DNA from: Coriolopsis trogii
Lineage: Eukaryota; Basidiomycota; Agaricomycetes; Polyporales; Polyporaceae
Assembly (NCBI GenBank): GCA_020543525.1
Contig: JAHYIO010000011.1
Location: forward strand, 248,001-312,000
Length of the DNA: 64,000 nt
Direction of reading: 5' to 3'
Below the pieces are notes generated by a model. The model was not told where the DNA came from. It was given only the letters and a program-made list of their open reading frames with translations, and did not search any database. Both the position numbers and the translations under genes were made by a program. Positions 45,152 to 57,128 of the stretch are shown here, piece by piece. Every line of letters begins with the position of its first letter. The stretch's first letter is position 1.

Positions 45152-46930
45152 GTCCAGGCAACAAGCTGTCGCCTACGTGATAGGAGGGGGAACACGTCGG
45201 GAGGGGAGAGCGGGCTGCTCGGGGGAGGATGTACTCGACTCGAGTTGTCGACGTTGGATGCGGACTCTCCATGATCAAAAACTCGTCCTAAATACCTCAG
45301 GATAATGCAAAGCGTACAGAGGTGCGCTTTGCTTTCGAGCCACACTTTTGCACGACGCTTTGCCCAACAGTAGGAGCAGCAAAGCGTTCCGGAACTCGCA
45401 TGTTTCCTTTTCAGGCACGTAATACGAAGCGAGACCACACTTGAAAGGCGTATCAAGCCGAGCGGCTCATCGTCCTGACTTGGACGTGCTCCCGCCTTGA
45501 TGCGCCTTCCGAAGTTTAGGCCAGCTTCATGTACATTCACAGCTTATTGTGAAGCACCTCACAACTCTTCCCCCCTCCTGAAGACCTACCGGGAGTGTAC
45601 ACGGTCGAAACGACCAAGAGGAATACCCAACACTCCGACGACTAACTGACGCACCTGCATCGACAACGACAACAAAGCTCCTCTACGAGAGCTTTGGCAT
45701 CGTGCATGCGACTTGCCAGTGGCCGAGTGGCATTTTACCCATGATTTCTTCACATGGGGCGACTTCCGGACGTTTCCGGACGACCGAAGGTAGCCATTGG
45801 CCCAAGGCGGAATAGCCGGGTAACGCTTTGACTGAGAGTGAGCACTGGGGTTAAGCGAACACGAGGATCAGGAGCGCTCTTGTCAACGATGGCAGGTACG
45901 GCAAAGGACGAGCGACGTACTGCAGTTGAACTTGCTACATCACAGCAGACACGCCATCCGGCCACACTGACAAGAGACCGCATGAAGTGTAGGCCACGCC
46001 GGGGTTTGCTTCCGCGAGGGTTATCTCCGTGGATCTAGATCGGTACTAGAAGGAGGTATACTGTGGCCAGGACAAACACGCGTTTACCGCGCCGGAGTGG
46101 TCGCGGAGTCCATATTGGGAAGAAAGCAATCGACGACGTGGCCGCGGAGTAGTCGAAGAGGTGCCACTCGGGCAGCGTGTAAAATCATGACACGTTAGCC
46201 ATAGTTGTTGTTGTCGAGACATATGCATGTGCCGTGCATGCTGAGGGCGAGATCTGTTACACGTAGCGAACCAGAGAGCCCCAGAGGTGGTCCAACAAGC
46301 GCGCAGGAGTTATCGCCGAGTCTTCAAAGCGACAGCAGCCTTAGCCAGGCCATTTGCGCAAGCACTTGGGAGGAGGATATGTCAAGTGCGCGTGTAGCGT
46401 CCGCCTCAGGATCAATCCATCGAACTTCGTCAGTCACGTAAGTTCAAGTTTGTCGATCTGTAGCGCACCTGGATATGTCAATTGGTTTACAATCCAAAGG
46501 AGAGCTCACTGCAGCGCAGATACTCAATCATAGATGCCTGACTGTATTTGGAGAACTCAAGGTGTTAATGCAGCATCGCCAGATATGTCAGAAACATTTG
46601 GGCCGATAGGTGTCGTCAAGTCGAAGCTACGAGGACTGGCAAGTGTCCGAGTACAAACCACCAGAGGAGCGTTGATAACCATTCGCATCGCCCTTCTTGT
46701 GATCTAGGATCTTGTGAGACCGGTCCCTGGTGACTTCAGCGACGGCGTGAGGAGAGACGTGGTATCTCTTCAAGTTTGCGCGCGTTGCATGCACGCTGGC
46801 GGACTGCCATATATGGCAATTATGAACAATGACAGGCGCTTACCCTGCTGGCCTGAGCTGCTATGTTGCCAGGGACGGCCAAAGTAATACACTGATAATT
46901 ACAGCTAGCATACAGTTATATTCATCACAA
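45152..46930. other. Region without a recognisable gene
   Basis: About 1.8 kb between two minus-strand genes. Short frames only, none with a motif. A palindromic TGCCATATATGGCA lies near 46805-46818. Confidence 0.45.
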
Positions 46931-49900
46931 CTAATCCTTCTCCTCTAACTCTAACAGCCCACGCAGACGTTCCAAAATCTCCCCGCCGCATTTCCCGGCG
47001 AACTCCAACCTCGCCTCCCTCCAATGACCCGGCTGCTCGAAGCACGCAGGCGAAAGGATGATAGTCCCCACCCTATTCTGCCGGTACAGCACTACATCAC
47101 GCACAGCATCGAACCCCCCTTGTTCAACGAGCGCCCTGAGCAGTCGCATCGCACGCTCTTCACCGTCGGATCCAAGGTCGGGCCAGATCCTACATGCAAC
47201 ATGGTGCACGGCAACGAGCCGCACGAAGCCCTCCAAGGGACCCTTGACCAGAGCGCGGAGATACGCGCCGACGACGTCCGCATCCGTCTCCACCGGCCAG
47301 AGGTACTCGGCGATGCTCCCGGTAACCACAACCTCGGGCGCCACTCGAATGGTGCGCATAACGTGGTTGTAGTCCGCCCAGAGGTACTTGCGGTAGTCGA
47401 CCGGGTAGCGCATCGACAGGGGCGGGAGAAGTAGACGCGCAAAAAGCGGGTGCCCAAACGAGATTGCATCGTACAGCGCCACAAAGTCGGTGTACCACTG
47501 GTAGAACGGGACGGCTGCGCCGAGGAAGCGCTTCGCGACGATGTCGATGCTGTCCGAGGTGTGTATTGAGGGTGGCGGCGTTTTGAGAGTCTTTGCGGAC
47601 GCAGATGCGGAGAATGGGGCGAGGAGGTCGGCCATGAACCGCTCCACGACGCTGTCGCGGAAGACTTCCTCGGAAGAGTCGTTCTGCTGTTGGCCGTGCT
47701 CGAGCATGAAGACTTTCATGCACCCGAAGGCCGCTTCCTCCCGGCTCATCAAGAAGCTGTCCAGATGATGGTAGTGTAGGACCTCTTGGCTGACACGGAT
47801 GAAGAGGAGCGTTGCGCGCACTACCTCCGCCTCAGAGGCATTCCATGACGGAGGCAAGTCCTTGAAGACTTCTGACTCGCCCGATCTTAGAAGGTGGTCG
47901 AGCGGACAGAACATCCAATCCTTCGTGAGCGGTAGCGGCTGATCGCGTTTATCGTTCGGTAGGAGGGCGGAAAGAGGAGGGAGGCGTTGTGTGGTTACCG
48001 TAGAGATAGACTGTGGCGTCACCCACATCGGGCCCACTCTTCGTTCGCCTTTGGGTCGCAGCGAGTGTACGAGGAAAGGAAGGATCACGTCCATGCCTCC
48101 CTTGTCCCAAATGTCTTCCGGAATGGGCCAACCTCTCGGGCGCAAGAAGTCCGCGGTGATCGCCTGAGCGATTTCTGAAGCAGTGCGCTGAGCGATCTCG
48201 TCCTCGCCCGGGAAGAGGCGACACAGAACAGCGAACGCTTGTGCCATCCAAAGGTCTGCAGAGGTCCCAGGCGTTTTGCGCGACAACTGTAAGTAGCTTG
48301 CAAGCAGCGTCGATAGTGGTCGGCAGAACAGGTGGCCGTAAGAAATTGACTCCGGGGTATAGAGCGAAGTCCACAGTGGATGTGCCGCGAGCGCTGCAGC
48401 GACACTTGAGATATCGGTAAAGGGTAAGAGGAAGGGAGGGGAGTCCGGGACATCCGTTGCCGAGCCCGGGGTGCAAGCCAAGAACAGCCGTGTCGCAGCT
48501 GCTAGCGTACTTGCGTGCTTCCCGAGCTCACGAAGCGATGGGAGGTCCGAAGCGAGGATTCCTTGCCGCATGCCCGCACTGAGTTTGTTTAATGTATCCC
48601 GTGCACCTCGTACTGCTGTGTCCACGACGCGCTTCTCCGTCCCAGATGCGAAGCCTATGGCGACAGTGCTCAAGAAGGAAGTCCGATCCTCTTCCCCGCC
48701 TTTGACACTGTTCACCTTCGCGCCCTCCAAGAAAGCAGCCGCAGCGCGCCATAAGACTGTCCAGGTCTCCGCATCGGTATCGTGCAATCGCCCTCGCAGC
48801 TCCAGGATATCTCCTATCCAGCCCCATCCGACGACTTGGCTCCACAGAATGTCGTGGCTAGGTGTCGTATGATGTGGATCGCGAGCGCAGACAAACCACG
48901 CCTCTAGCGCTTGAAGCCACGCATTCCGTAGCTGCGGGTTGGTGCACTCCGAAGAGCGAACGTAGCGGTTGAGTTGCATGAAGTGGTCTTGCGCTGTCGT
49001 CGTGACATGCGCATAGAGACCATATGAGGCCAATGACGTATACAGATGCAAGGTTTCCGTGAGCAGTCGTGTAGCAAGGGAGATGCCGAACGGCGATGAG
49101 CGGGGAAGGGTCGTCACGAAGCGCAGGAGCGAGTCAGTAGGGTCGAGGAGCGAAGTAGCATTATCGCGCGACGCGTCGGCGAGAGTGCGTAGGAATGTCA
49201 GTGCCGTAGGATTAGGTAGAGGAGTGTCATCGGAGGGAGGAATCGGAGTGAGCAGGAATCTGTGAATCACGTTGGCGACCAGAGCCTTCGTGCCTACAAT
49301 TGTTGTCGCGATGGCATTCGAATGCTGAGCAAGGCGGTGTAGGATGGCTAGGAGTTGTGAGAGGCTTTCTCGCGGTAGTTCCCCGATGCTGAGTATGTTG
49401 GCGATTTGGGGCAAGAGGAAGTCCAGCGGTAAGGAAGAGAGCGCGTCACCCTTGTCAATGTCGGTAAGTTCCACGCCATCCACGGACATGACTTCTTCAT
49501 CCCATTGGGATGTGCACTCCCAAAGCAATTCAACAGCCCGAGCACCGACGCTGGCGCGTTCAGCGATCGCTTCGACTGCGGCGGCGAGCATGCGCTTCCG
49601 CAGCGCGAGTTCTTGCCCGGCTAGCTCGGAGATGCCCTTCTTGCTGTCGGTAGACGTTCTCGCCAGCCTGTGAGCTATTCTCGCAAGTACGCCGAGCATC
49701 GAGGCCCGCTGAGCGGGCACGGTCGATCGAGACAGCAAGAAGATGTCTTCAAGAGTGTACCCCGCATGTGAGCCTTCTGCGTGGTGATGAAGACCAAGGT
49801 GTGTGGGGAGAGTAGCAGATATTTTGGCGGGGATAGGGGTACCCGCGAGGTCGAATCTCACTGTGGGTGTAGCTTCAGGCTCCTGTTCGCCTTCATCCTG

Positions 49901-50857
49901 TAACCACTGCAGCGAGGGATCATTCGCGGGTGCGGTGGGGAAGAATCGTCTCCGTATGTCTTCAGGCGTACCCTCCTCGAACTCCCCTGTTGTCTCTGCA
50001 TCTGCATTCTCGCCCCTCTCTGGCGGCGTAGAGGTTGGGGAAGGAGAGCGAACATCGACTAATTGAGATGCACGAGGCTTCCACTGTCCTAACGATGTTG
50101 TAGGGCCATCGCTTTCGGTAGGTGAAGGCAGTGCCAGTGCCTTCCTTCGCGGAGATGGCGGCGCAGATTCATATACATGGACATCGCTAGGAGTGAGTTC
50201 AGCAAAACGGATCTTGCGTTCTGAGCGGCTCGGAGGGCGTGTGCTGCTTGTGGAAGTAGGCGGAGATGGTCTCATCATACTCGCTGCATCAGTCGTCACA
50301 TAATGTTTTATTGCACACGACGAAGATATGTACATACTGAAAGATCGCGTTCGCTCACCACGCAGGGGGCGTGAATCAGGAGGAGGGGAGGACGACCTTT
50401 CGCTCATTATCTCATCCTCACCTGCATCTTGGGAGAGAGGGTTCGAATTTGCGTTGGCTTGCCCACCGTTCTCCCTCCGCTGTTGCGCGTCCCTCGTTTC
50501 ACGGGCCTTGCGTAACACATCCGCAACATTCGGTCCAAACCTCTCCAAGATCTCCGCCCTCTCCTGCTCCCTCTCCTCCTCTGTCATGGATTCCACGCGA
50601 CGCCGGTTCTCCTCTTCCGACTGTGCTCGCCAGTCTTGAGCCACATTGCTCGTGGACGTGGAAGGCAACTGAGACCTAAAACGCGAAGTCTGGACTGCCG
50701 GTACTTCTCGTGCGCGTTTCTGAGATCCTCCTAGGCCTCGGGCAAAGACACTCTGGGAGCGATGCTGAACGGCCGGAAATCCGATATTGGTAACGGATGG
50801 CGCAGAAGGTTTTGAGGCAAGCTTTCGCTCGTGGATAGATCCAATTAGTGAGGCCAT
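46931..50857 (-). CDS. RPAP1: RNA polymerase II-associated protein 1 (RPAP1) homologue
   Basis: RPAP1/Rba50 helps assemble and import RNA polymerase II. Two exons (50857-50359, 50283-46931) give 1283 aa. The intron of 75 nt is in frame and stop-free, so the DNA also reads as one 1308-codon frame; GTGAGC...GATGCAG borders argue for splicing. The RPAP1 N-terminal domain is near residues 70-110 (ENRRRVESMTEEEREQER, ILERFGPNVADVLRKARE). The RPAP1 C-terminal domain begins around residue 320 (VRFDLAGTPI, LGLHHHAEGSHAGYTLEDI, STVPAQRASMLGVLARI). The remainder is alpha-helical, HEAT/ARM-like. It is divergently transcribed from PRMT3. Confidence 0.88.
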   Translation of the reverse strand: MASLIGSIHERKLASKPSAPSVTNIGFPAVQHRSQSVFARGLGGSQKRAREVPAVQTSRFRSQLPSTSTSNVAQDWRAQSEEENRRRVESMTEEEREQERAEILERFGPNVADVLRKARETRDAQQRRENGGQANANSNPLSQDAGEDEIMSERSSSPPPDSRPLRGERTRSFSMYISSSCAIKHYVTTDAASMMRPSPPTSTSSTRPPSRSERKIRFAELTPSDVHVYESAPPSPRRKALALPSPTESDGPTTSLGQWKPRASQLVDVRSPSPTSTPPERGENADAETTGEFEEGTPEDIRRRFFPTAPANDPSLQWLQDEGEQEPEATPTVRFDLAGTPIPAKISATLPTHLGLHHHAEGSHAGYTLEDIFLLSRSTVPAQRASMLGVLARIAHRLARTSTDSKKGISELAGQELALRKRMLAAAVEAIAERASVGARAVELLWECTSQWDEEVMSVDGVELTDIDKGDALSSLPLDFLLPQIANILSIGELPRESLSQLLAILHRLAQHSNAIATTIVGTKALVANVIHRFLLTPIPPSDDTPLPNPTALTFLRTLADASRDNATSLLDPTDSLLRFVTTLPRSSPFGISLATRLLTETLHLYTSLASYGLYAHVTTTAQDHFMQLNRYVRSSECTNPQLRNAWLQALEAWFVCARDPHHTTPSHDILWSQVVGWGWIGDILELRGRLHDTDAETWTVLWRAAAAFLEGAKVNSVKGGEEDRTSFLSTVAIGFASGTEKRVVDTAVRGARDTLNKLSAGMRQGILASDLPSLRELGKHASTLAAATRLFLACTPGSATDVPDSPPFLLPFTDISSVAAALAAHPLWTSLYTPESISYGHLFCRPLSTLLASYLQLSRKTPGTSADLWMAQAFAVLCRLFPGEDEIAQRTASEIAQAITADFLRPRGWPIPEDIWDKGGMDVILPFLVHSLRPKGERRVGPMWVTPQSISTVTTQRLPPLSALLPNDKRDQPLPLTKDWMFCPLDHLLRSGESEVFKDLPPSWNASEAEVVRATLLFIRVSQEVLHYHHLDSFLMSREEAAFGCMKVFMLEHGQQQNDSSEEVFRDSVVERFMADLLAPFSASASAKTLKTPPPSIHTSDSIDIVAKRFLGAAVPFYQWYTDFVALYDAISFGHPLFARLLLPPLSMRYPVDYRKYLWADYNHVMRTIRVAPEVVVTGSIAEYLWPVETDADVVGAYLRALVKGPLEGFVRLVAVHHVACRIWPDLGSDGEERAMRLLRALVEQGGFDAVRDVVLYRQNRVGTIILSPACFEQPGHWREARLEFAGKCGGEILERLRGLLELEEKD

Positions 50858-51262
50858 ATGGAGTTGATTATAGTCGGGTACGAGAGCATCAACAAGTTTG
50901 TACAGCCAAAGAAGCCAGAGAGATGTCGATGAGGAGACAATGAGCTGGTGAAGAAAGCAATGCGGTTGGCGCTACAGAATCGAAGATTGAAGTGGTTCAG
51001 TCTCCGTTTCGGTGCCGCGGCCTTATTTGAGTCTCCGAAAGCCCCTAAGTGTGCACTTCAAGCTCCGACATAATCGGAGACGTCACTGTGGCGAGAGTTC
51101 CTGAAACTTCTACTGAACCACTTGATTCAAACTTATTTGCGCAAGGTGACCTAGATCCTCAAGAACCGGTCATCATACGACCACCCACAACCACCCGAAG
51201 TGCTCTGGAAGGTACACGCTACAGAGCTTACCTGCAGGCCATCGTCTCATACTTACCCCTAG
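50858..51262. promoter_or_regulatory. Bidirectional promoter between RPAP1 and PRMT3
   Basis: 405 bp between two divergent ATGs. A stop-free frame without ATG covers 51049-51321 and is probably chance or leader sequence. Confidence 0.45.
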
Positions 51263-53509
51263 ATGGCGCTGAGGCTCTCACATCCGCGCAACAGCAACCG
51301 AGAACAGAACACCGATCCTGAACGCCCTGACAGAGATCCTGAAGGATCTAGCTCCGAAGACGACGAGGACGACGGCGACCTTACCTGGGACGACTGGGTT
51401 TCCGATTCTTTGGCAAGCCGCCCATGCCGATCTCTATTCGAGGACAAGCTTCTAGATACGGTCCAAGAGGCGATTCAGTATGACGAGGTTACTCACGGAT
51501 TCAGTTTGAAAGAGACGACATCGCGACTAGGTTAGACATACCGCATTAGCGGCGACTTTGAGTTACGCTGACATTGAATATGCACAGGATTGGACCCATA
51601 CAAGCGGATTCGCCTCATCAATTGGATCCGAAAGGAGGTATGTACCTCCACGTTCCGTGGCGGGCACCAGCTCAAGGTTTTGCACAGCATCCATCACCCT
51701 CCGCAGTAGCGGCCCTGACTGGTTCCGAATCCTTCTTCGACTCAGATGAATATCTCAAGCCCAGTTTGGAAGACGATCCTTTACTCCGTAAGTCCGCTCG
51801 CCCACTTTGCATCGGGCTTATACCGACACGTTCTGTCTCCAGAGATCGAGCCAGACGACTGGTCTGACTCGGATGAGGAAGACGAGCCCCAGTCTTCCCA
51901 GGCACCGCAGGATCTTGCGGCTGCGACGCGTCGGATTCAAGCGCTGCAGCGCAAGCTACAGCAGGCCAAGCAAGATCTCGTCTACTACCGCCAGTTTGTC
52001 AGCGAGCGCCTGAACCTAGCAGGCTTGGCGGACGAGTTGCAGAAGCCAGAAGGCTCTTCGAGTACACATGTCGCAGTTCCTTTGCGTGACGATGACTCCC
52101 ACTACTTCCAAAGCTACGCCGAAAATGGTGGGTTTGAGTGGCTGTTGGATGCAAACATTCGGAACTGACATGTTATTTCCCGACAGACATTCACTCGGTC
52201 ATGATCAATGACAAAGTTCGCACGGCTAGCTACGCGAAGTTCATCCTTTCGAATCAGGAGGTCTTCAGGGACGCCGTAGTGATGGATGTAGGATGCGGAA
52301 CAGGCATCTTGTCTCTGTTCGCCGCGAAGGCGGGTGCAAAACGTGTCTTTGCTATTGATGCGAGCGACATCGCCGAGAAGGCGCAGAAGATTGTGAAAGA
52401 CAACGAGCTTGACAATGTTATCACGTAAGTGGTGTCCACTCGATCGAGTCTGGTGTTGTGTCGCTAAGGATTTTGTAGTGTCATCCGCGGCAAGGTCGAG
52501 GAGATTAAGCTCCCAGACGGCTTCGACAAGGTCGATATCATCGTCTCGGAGTGGATGGGCTACGCTCTGCTGTACGAGTCGATGCTTGACTCTGTCCTAC
52601 ATGCCCGAGATCGGTTCTTGCGTGATGGCGGGGTAATGGCGCCTAGCCAGACCAAAATGATGTTCGCGTTATGCGAAGCTAGCGAGCTGTTCAAGGAGCG
52701 CATTGGCTTCTGGAGCGATGTCTATGGTCAGTCTGTCTATAGCGCTTCATCTTCATGCATGGTTCTAAGGGGCATCTAGGGTTCGACCTCTCGGCAATGG
52801 CCACACATGTCTACGATGACGCCGTCGTGGACGTCGTCGGCCCTGACACAGTTGTGAGCAACCCCGTAGTGATCAAGGTCGGGTCCAAAGCGAAATTGAA
52901 CCGCTTGTACCCGAATACTGATGATGTTCCATAGGACCTCCATCTGCGCGAAATTACGACGAAAGAGCTTGATTTCTCATCCTCCTTCAGATTAGTTTCA
53001 ACCTCAGACCGCCGCATCAAGGTGCACTCCTTCGTACTCTACTTCGATACTTTCTTCACAAACACTGGCGAACCCGTACCACCCGACACCGACGTATATA
53101 TTATTCAAGAGGGCGACCCGGTCCTCGCGGAGGTGTGGCCTCTCGGCGGACGACCGTACCAGGCACGGAGGATGAGCTCCGGCGACCCGCTGAAAGGCAA
53201 GGGTCGCCCAAAGGTCACCAGCTTCAGCACTGGCCCGGCATCCGTGCCGACGCACTGGAAACAGACGATATTTTTCCTGCGCGAGCCCATTACCGTAATT
53301 GACGGTGAGCAAGGAGCGTATCGACACGTACGTCCGAGGTTGACATTTTCGTTGTTCCTGCAGGCACGGTAGTCGAAGGGACCTTCAAGTGCAAAAAGAG
53401 CGAGAGCAACTCGCGCGAGCTGGACGTTGAGATCCACTACACCGTCACAGATCCCGACGATCCGTCCGCCCCGGCCGATGTCATCGTCCAGCTGTACAAG
53501 GTGCGGTAG
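51263..53509 (+). CDS. PRMT3: Protein arginine N-methyltransferase 3 (PRMT3-like)
   Basis: Type I arginine methyltransferase; PRMT3 methylates ribosomal protein uS5 (Rps2) in the cytosol. Nine exons (51263-51530, 51588-51637, 51760-51787, 51843-52127, 52187-52424, 52479-52726, 52780-52877, 52935-53304, 53364-53509) give 576 aa. Features in order: acidic DLTWDDWVSD, a zinc-finger-like region ending THGFSL, IRLINWIR, a coiled coil, DIHSVMINDKVRTASY, AdoMet motif I MDVGCGTGILSLFAAKAG, double-E loop SEWMGYALLYESMLD, and THW loop THWKQTIFFL. The zinc finger is degenerate: PCRSLFEDKLLDTV has Glu where the second Cys of the family (LFC-D) should be, and the first His is Tyr (EAIQYDEVTHGF). The methyltransferase core is complete. 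Confidence 0.93.
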
Positions 53510-54573
53510 TGGTGATCATGCGTATCCCACTAGCCCACAGTGACTCGCTGTGAGAAGATTATGGCCGGTTGTGTATAGGGGACGAAGCGAACTCTGACGA
53601 TAAACATCACAAATTGTATCATATAGGCCTAGAACTGAATGGAACTGTAGTGCCGTCGTGCGCATCAGAGTCACTCGCAAGTCATTCGTCGGCCCCGGGA
53701 TTTGCGCCAAGCGATCCGAACACATGCAATCATACATATGTGCCGCACGATCGGCGGGATTGATGGGTATGTGTACTCTGTTCTCCCGTTGCTTTCGTCA
53801 ATGTCTATCGGCCCAGACGGGACCGCGGTGAGTCATACAACTCGCCGGCGCCATGCAGACGCCCATTCGTCCGCCTGTGGCCTGGGAGAACGTCTCCTTC
53901 ATAGCATTCGGGGCTGATCAACCTCTGTGCTTCTCGGATCTCATGGAATACGTCTATCTTTAGTTTCGTTCGTTCCTGTGGCTCTTGGACTGGACTGCGA
54001 GCACTTACAGCATATTGCACCACTAGCATGATACGGACCCTTGACCCTGGGTTTACGTTCGTTATTGATCCTGCAGGTCATTATGCGGGGCGTCTGGTGT
54101 CTGTTGAGGTTCTCCCCGGGCAATAACAAATATGCCCATGTGCTATCTGGGTTATGTCGCACAGCATCGCCGTTCGTGGGGGGCGGCCGGCACGCCCACG
54201 GTGCCTTTGTACCGTTTCTTGCTTCTGGGTTGGGTGGTTCGCGCATCGCACCGTGCCCACGCTCTCGCACGGGCCAATTGTCGAGTCATACATCCCAGTA
54301 CGTGCTAAGAGGCTGTTTCTGGGTCTCTGGAGCGTATTGGGGTGGATCCAGATCGGTACACGATGAGAACGAGCCGATAAAAAGACCAGGACAACCGATA
54401 GCGAGAGAACGAGGTCCTGAGGTCCATCCGATCCCACCGACTTGTGGTACCCCTCTACCCATATGCATCTAGGGCAGATGGGCCGTTAGCTCGTCTCTGA
54501 GGGGCTGGGGGAGTGGAGAGAACGGAGAGAACGCACCAGGACTTCCGTATCCCTTGTGCATCCTCAACGACCG
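53510..54573. other. Convergent intergenic region
   Basis: About 1 kb between PRMT3 and the convergent Lys-tailed gene. Only shadow frames seen. Confidence 0.45.
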
Positions 54574-55062
54574 CTATGTCGGGCGGGCGTCGGCCGTGGT
54601 TGGTGATGAGGGCTTCCCAGACGGGTCGATGACGGTGGAAGGGTGTGGGGACTCTGTGCCTTTCTTCTTCTTCTTCTTCTTGTCTTTCTTGTCTTTCGCT
54701 CCCGCGTTGTCCTTGTCCTTCTTGCCCTTCGTAGTTTTTGTCGGGACGCCAGCACCTCCCCACCCGTACGACGACGAGAGGACAGCAAACGCGCTCTCGT
54801 AGTCTTTGACAGGTGAAGCCTGAGGTTTGGCGGATGCGATGGGAGTTGTCTTCGACGACGAGGGGGCAGAGGAGGAAGTGGCGGTGACGAGATCACCCCT
54901 CACGCTCTATGGACGCTCAGAAGGTCTGGGGAGGTCTGGGGAGAGCCACGGGTTGCGTACCTGGGGGATGAGGTTTGTTGTAGACTGGGTAGGGGTGGAG
55001 GTGTCCCCGCTTATGGTCGTGACGAGGGAGACGATGGAGGCGGAGGGGCTTGGGTGGGACAT
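54574..55062 (-). CDS. Small Lys-tailed hypothetical protein
   Basis: Two exons (55062-54961, 54906-54574) give 144 aa. The N-terminal 80 residues are Ser/Thr/Pro-rich. A conserved-looking core VKDYESAFAVLSSSYGWGGAG is followed by a very basic run (KGKKDKDN, KDKKDKKKKKKKG) encoded by a TTC/CTT-type simple repeat on the plus strand. I recall similar short proteins in other basidiomycetes but know no function. Nucleolar or RNA association is only a guess from the Lys tail. The start follows directly from ATG at 55062, and the GTACGC...CCATAG intron is standard. Confidence 0.6.
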
Positions 55063-56458
55063 CGATGGCGGCTTCAATTGAGGGGGTTTGTATGTTGATA
55101 ACAGCGAGAGAAAGGAGAAGGGTGAGGGATGTGGAGATCGCTGTCGAGGAGTCCTGGTGAGTATTCGATGGGTGTCCCGCCACGAGGGGGGTTGGGGAGA
55201 GTAGGTGGAGGTTGGGGGGTGGCGAACCTACAGGGTTTTGGTAAGATAGCTCATATATGTGGTGGAGACGCTGAACTGGCGTACTCAACCGCTCGAACCA
55301 AAGCGACAGGTTGGCAGATTGGTGGGCACTACTTCGCCTACTATCGTCCTGGTGCCATTGTCCTGATGGCCTTTGTAAGCAACAGCGCTTGTCGGTCAAG
55401 GCACAACTCACAATGTACGGGCACGTCAGATATGACTGGGTAGTCGTAAGCAACAGGGAGGCCTCTTGGTAGCTGTATCCCGGTACCTACCAATTGACAC
55501 CGAGTTGAGTGCCATGCTGCGTTCTAGATTGGCAATCTCTCCGCGGGCACCACCGAGCGACCGCTCACCGAGACAGCGAGACCACCTGAACTACGCACAC
55601 CGTTACTCCGTGATACCGACTTGACTTCGATATTTTCCACTTCACTCCCGCTCATGAACGGTACGTACCGCATGGTGAATGGCAGCTGCGCCCGCTGCGA
55701 GTCATTGCGGTTGGCCCATATCGCTGCGGACCCGCTCCTACCGATAGTAGATGTGTATGACTCCATGCAAAACGTATCTGCACGTAGCTAGCTCGCTTTT
55801 AGAATCAGCCACGAAATCTTTTGAATGCTATTACTGTGCAGTTGCGGAGGGTGACAGTGGCGACGTCGACAAGACCACCGGTGACTAAACGCCCGTGGCT
55901 CCGACAGCTACGGGACTGGTGGCTGCGAGAGGCGGCGTCACATGAGTGTGACGCACATGTGTTGTTCTTGCTCCTCGACGATCTAGTTATAAATGTTGCA
56001 ACTATGCCGCAATTCCCTGAAAAGTCATCGACGTCGCATGCTCGTCCTATGTAGCCGGCATACGTGATGCATGCCCGGATGGGTACTGCCACATTGTAAC
56101 TGGGCCGACTAGTAGTAGCGTGGGTATCAAACAGGTATAAGGCCAACGCTTACCGGACTCGGCAACCACCCGGTGCGTCGCCCATTGAGGAGTAACAACT
56201 GGGTGACGGCCTGATCATCAAATCGTTGTCACTGTGAGCTTGGCTGCAGATGGAGCTCTGAGGTGAGTCATCAACAGCGACGTGACATCAGATACAAATC
56301 CTCAAAATATCTTTGAATGCAACACATACATACCCTCACAGTGACGGCGGACTAACGACGCTGCGCGCGATCGAGGAAAGTAGGGCATTCCAACGATAAA
56401 CATTCTGTTATTCCTGAGAGATTGGGAGGCCTCGACTCAGTTGAAGTAGTTGGCAGTT
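55063..56458. other. Region without a recognisable gene
   Basis: No coding signal. A palindrome CGTCACATGAGTGTGACG occurs near 55937-55954. The region precedes the minisatellite. Confidence 0.4.
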
Positions 56459-56550
56459 ATGAGAGAAAAACTCAGAGCTGTACGAAGTTTTACGTACTCG
56501 TTTATTCCTGGATTACGAAGTAAGCCGAGGTTTAGGGGGGAGAAATCACG

Positions 56551-57013
56551 CTGCAAAGTGACGGTAACATCACGCTCGCGTGCGGGTCACATCAGTCATA
56601 TCACGGCGTTACACAGAAGGAAGAGGGGTCGAAAGTCACTCTGCAAAGTGACGGTAACATCACGCGCACGTGCGGGTCACATCAGTCATATCACGGCGTT
56701 ACACAGAAGGAAGAGGGGTCGAAAGTCACTCTGCAAAGTGACGGTAACATCACGCGCACGTGCGGGTCACATCAGTCATATCACGGCGTTACACAGAAGG
56801 AAGAGGGGTCGAAAGTCACTCTGCAAAGTGACGGTAACATCACGCGCACGTGTGGGTCACATCAGTCATATCACGGCGTTACACAGAAGGAAGAGGGGTC
56901 GAAAGTCACTCTGCAAAGTGACGGTAACATCACGCGCACGTGCGGGTCACATCAGTCATATCACGGCGTTACACAGAAGGAAGAGGGGTCGAAAGTCACT
57001 CTGCAAAGTGACA
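56551..57013. repeat. 90-bp minisatellite, five full units plus a partial sixth
   Basis: Units begin with CTGCAAAGTGACGGTAACAT at 56551, 56641, 56731, 56821 and 56911; a sixth starts at 57001 and breaks off after 13 bases. Units 2 to 5 are almost identical (one C/T change, CGTGCGGG to CGTGTGGG in unit 4); unit 1 differs at a few positions. Because 90 is a multiple of three, a frame open from an ATG at 56459 to 57133 runs through the array and encodes a basic 30-residue repeat (VTVTSRARAGHISHITALHR...). I see no evidence that it is translated. Confidence 0.95.
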
Positions 57014-57128
57014 TCACACTCCTTTAGGTCACCGTTTGCTCCTGCTATCCTTTCCTTGCTTCCACTTCTTGCCAACGTCTCTCCACCGCACTCTCGTCAG
57101 TATCCCTTCAACCTCCTGTGCACACCCT

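Noticed and set aside
51049..51321. 90-codon frame overlapping the PRMT3 start
   Set aside because: Opens at GTG with no ATG, in another frame than PRMT3, inside the divergent promoter.
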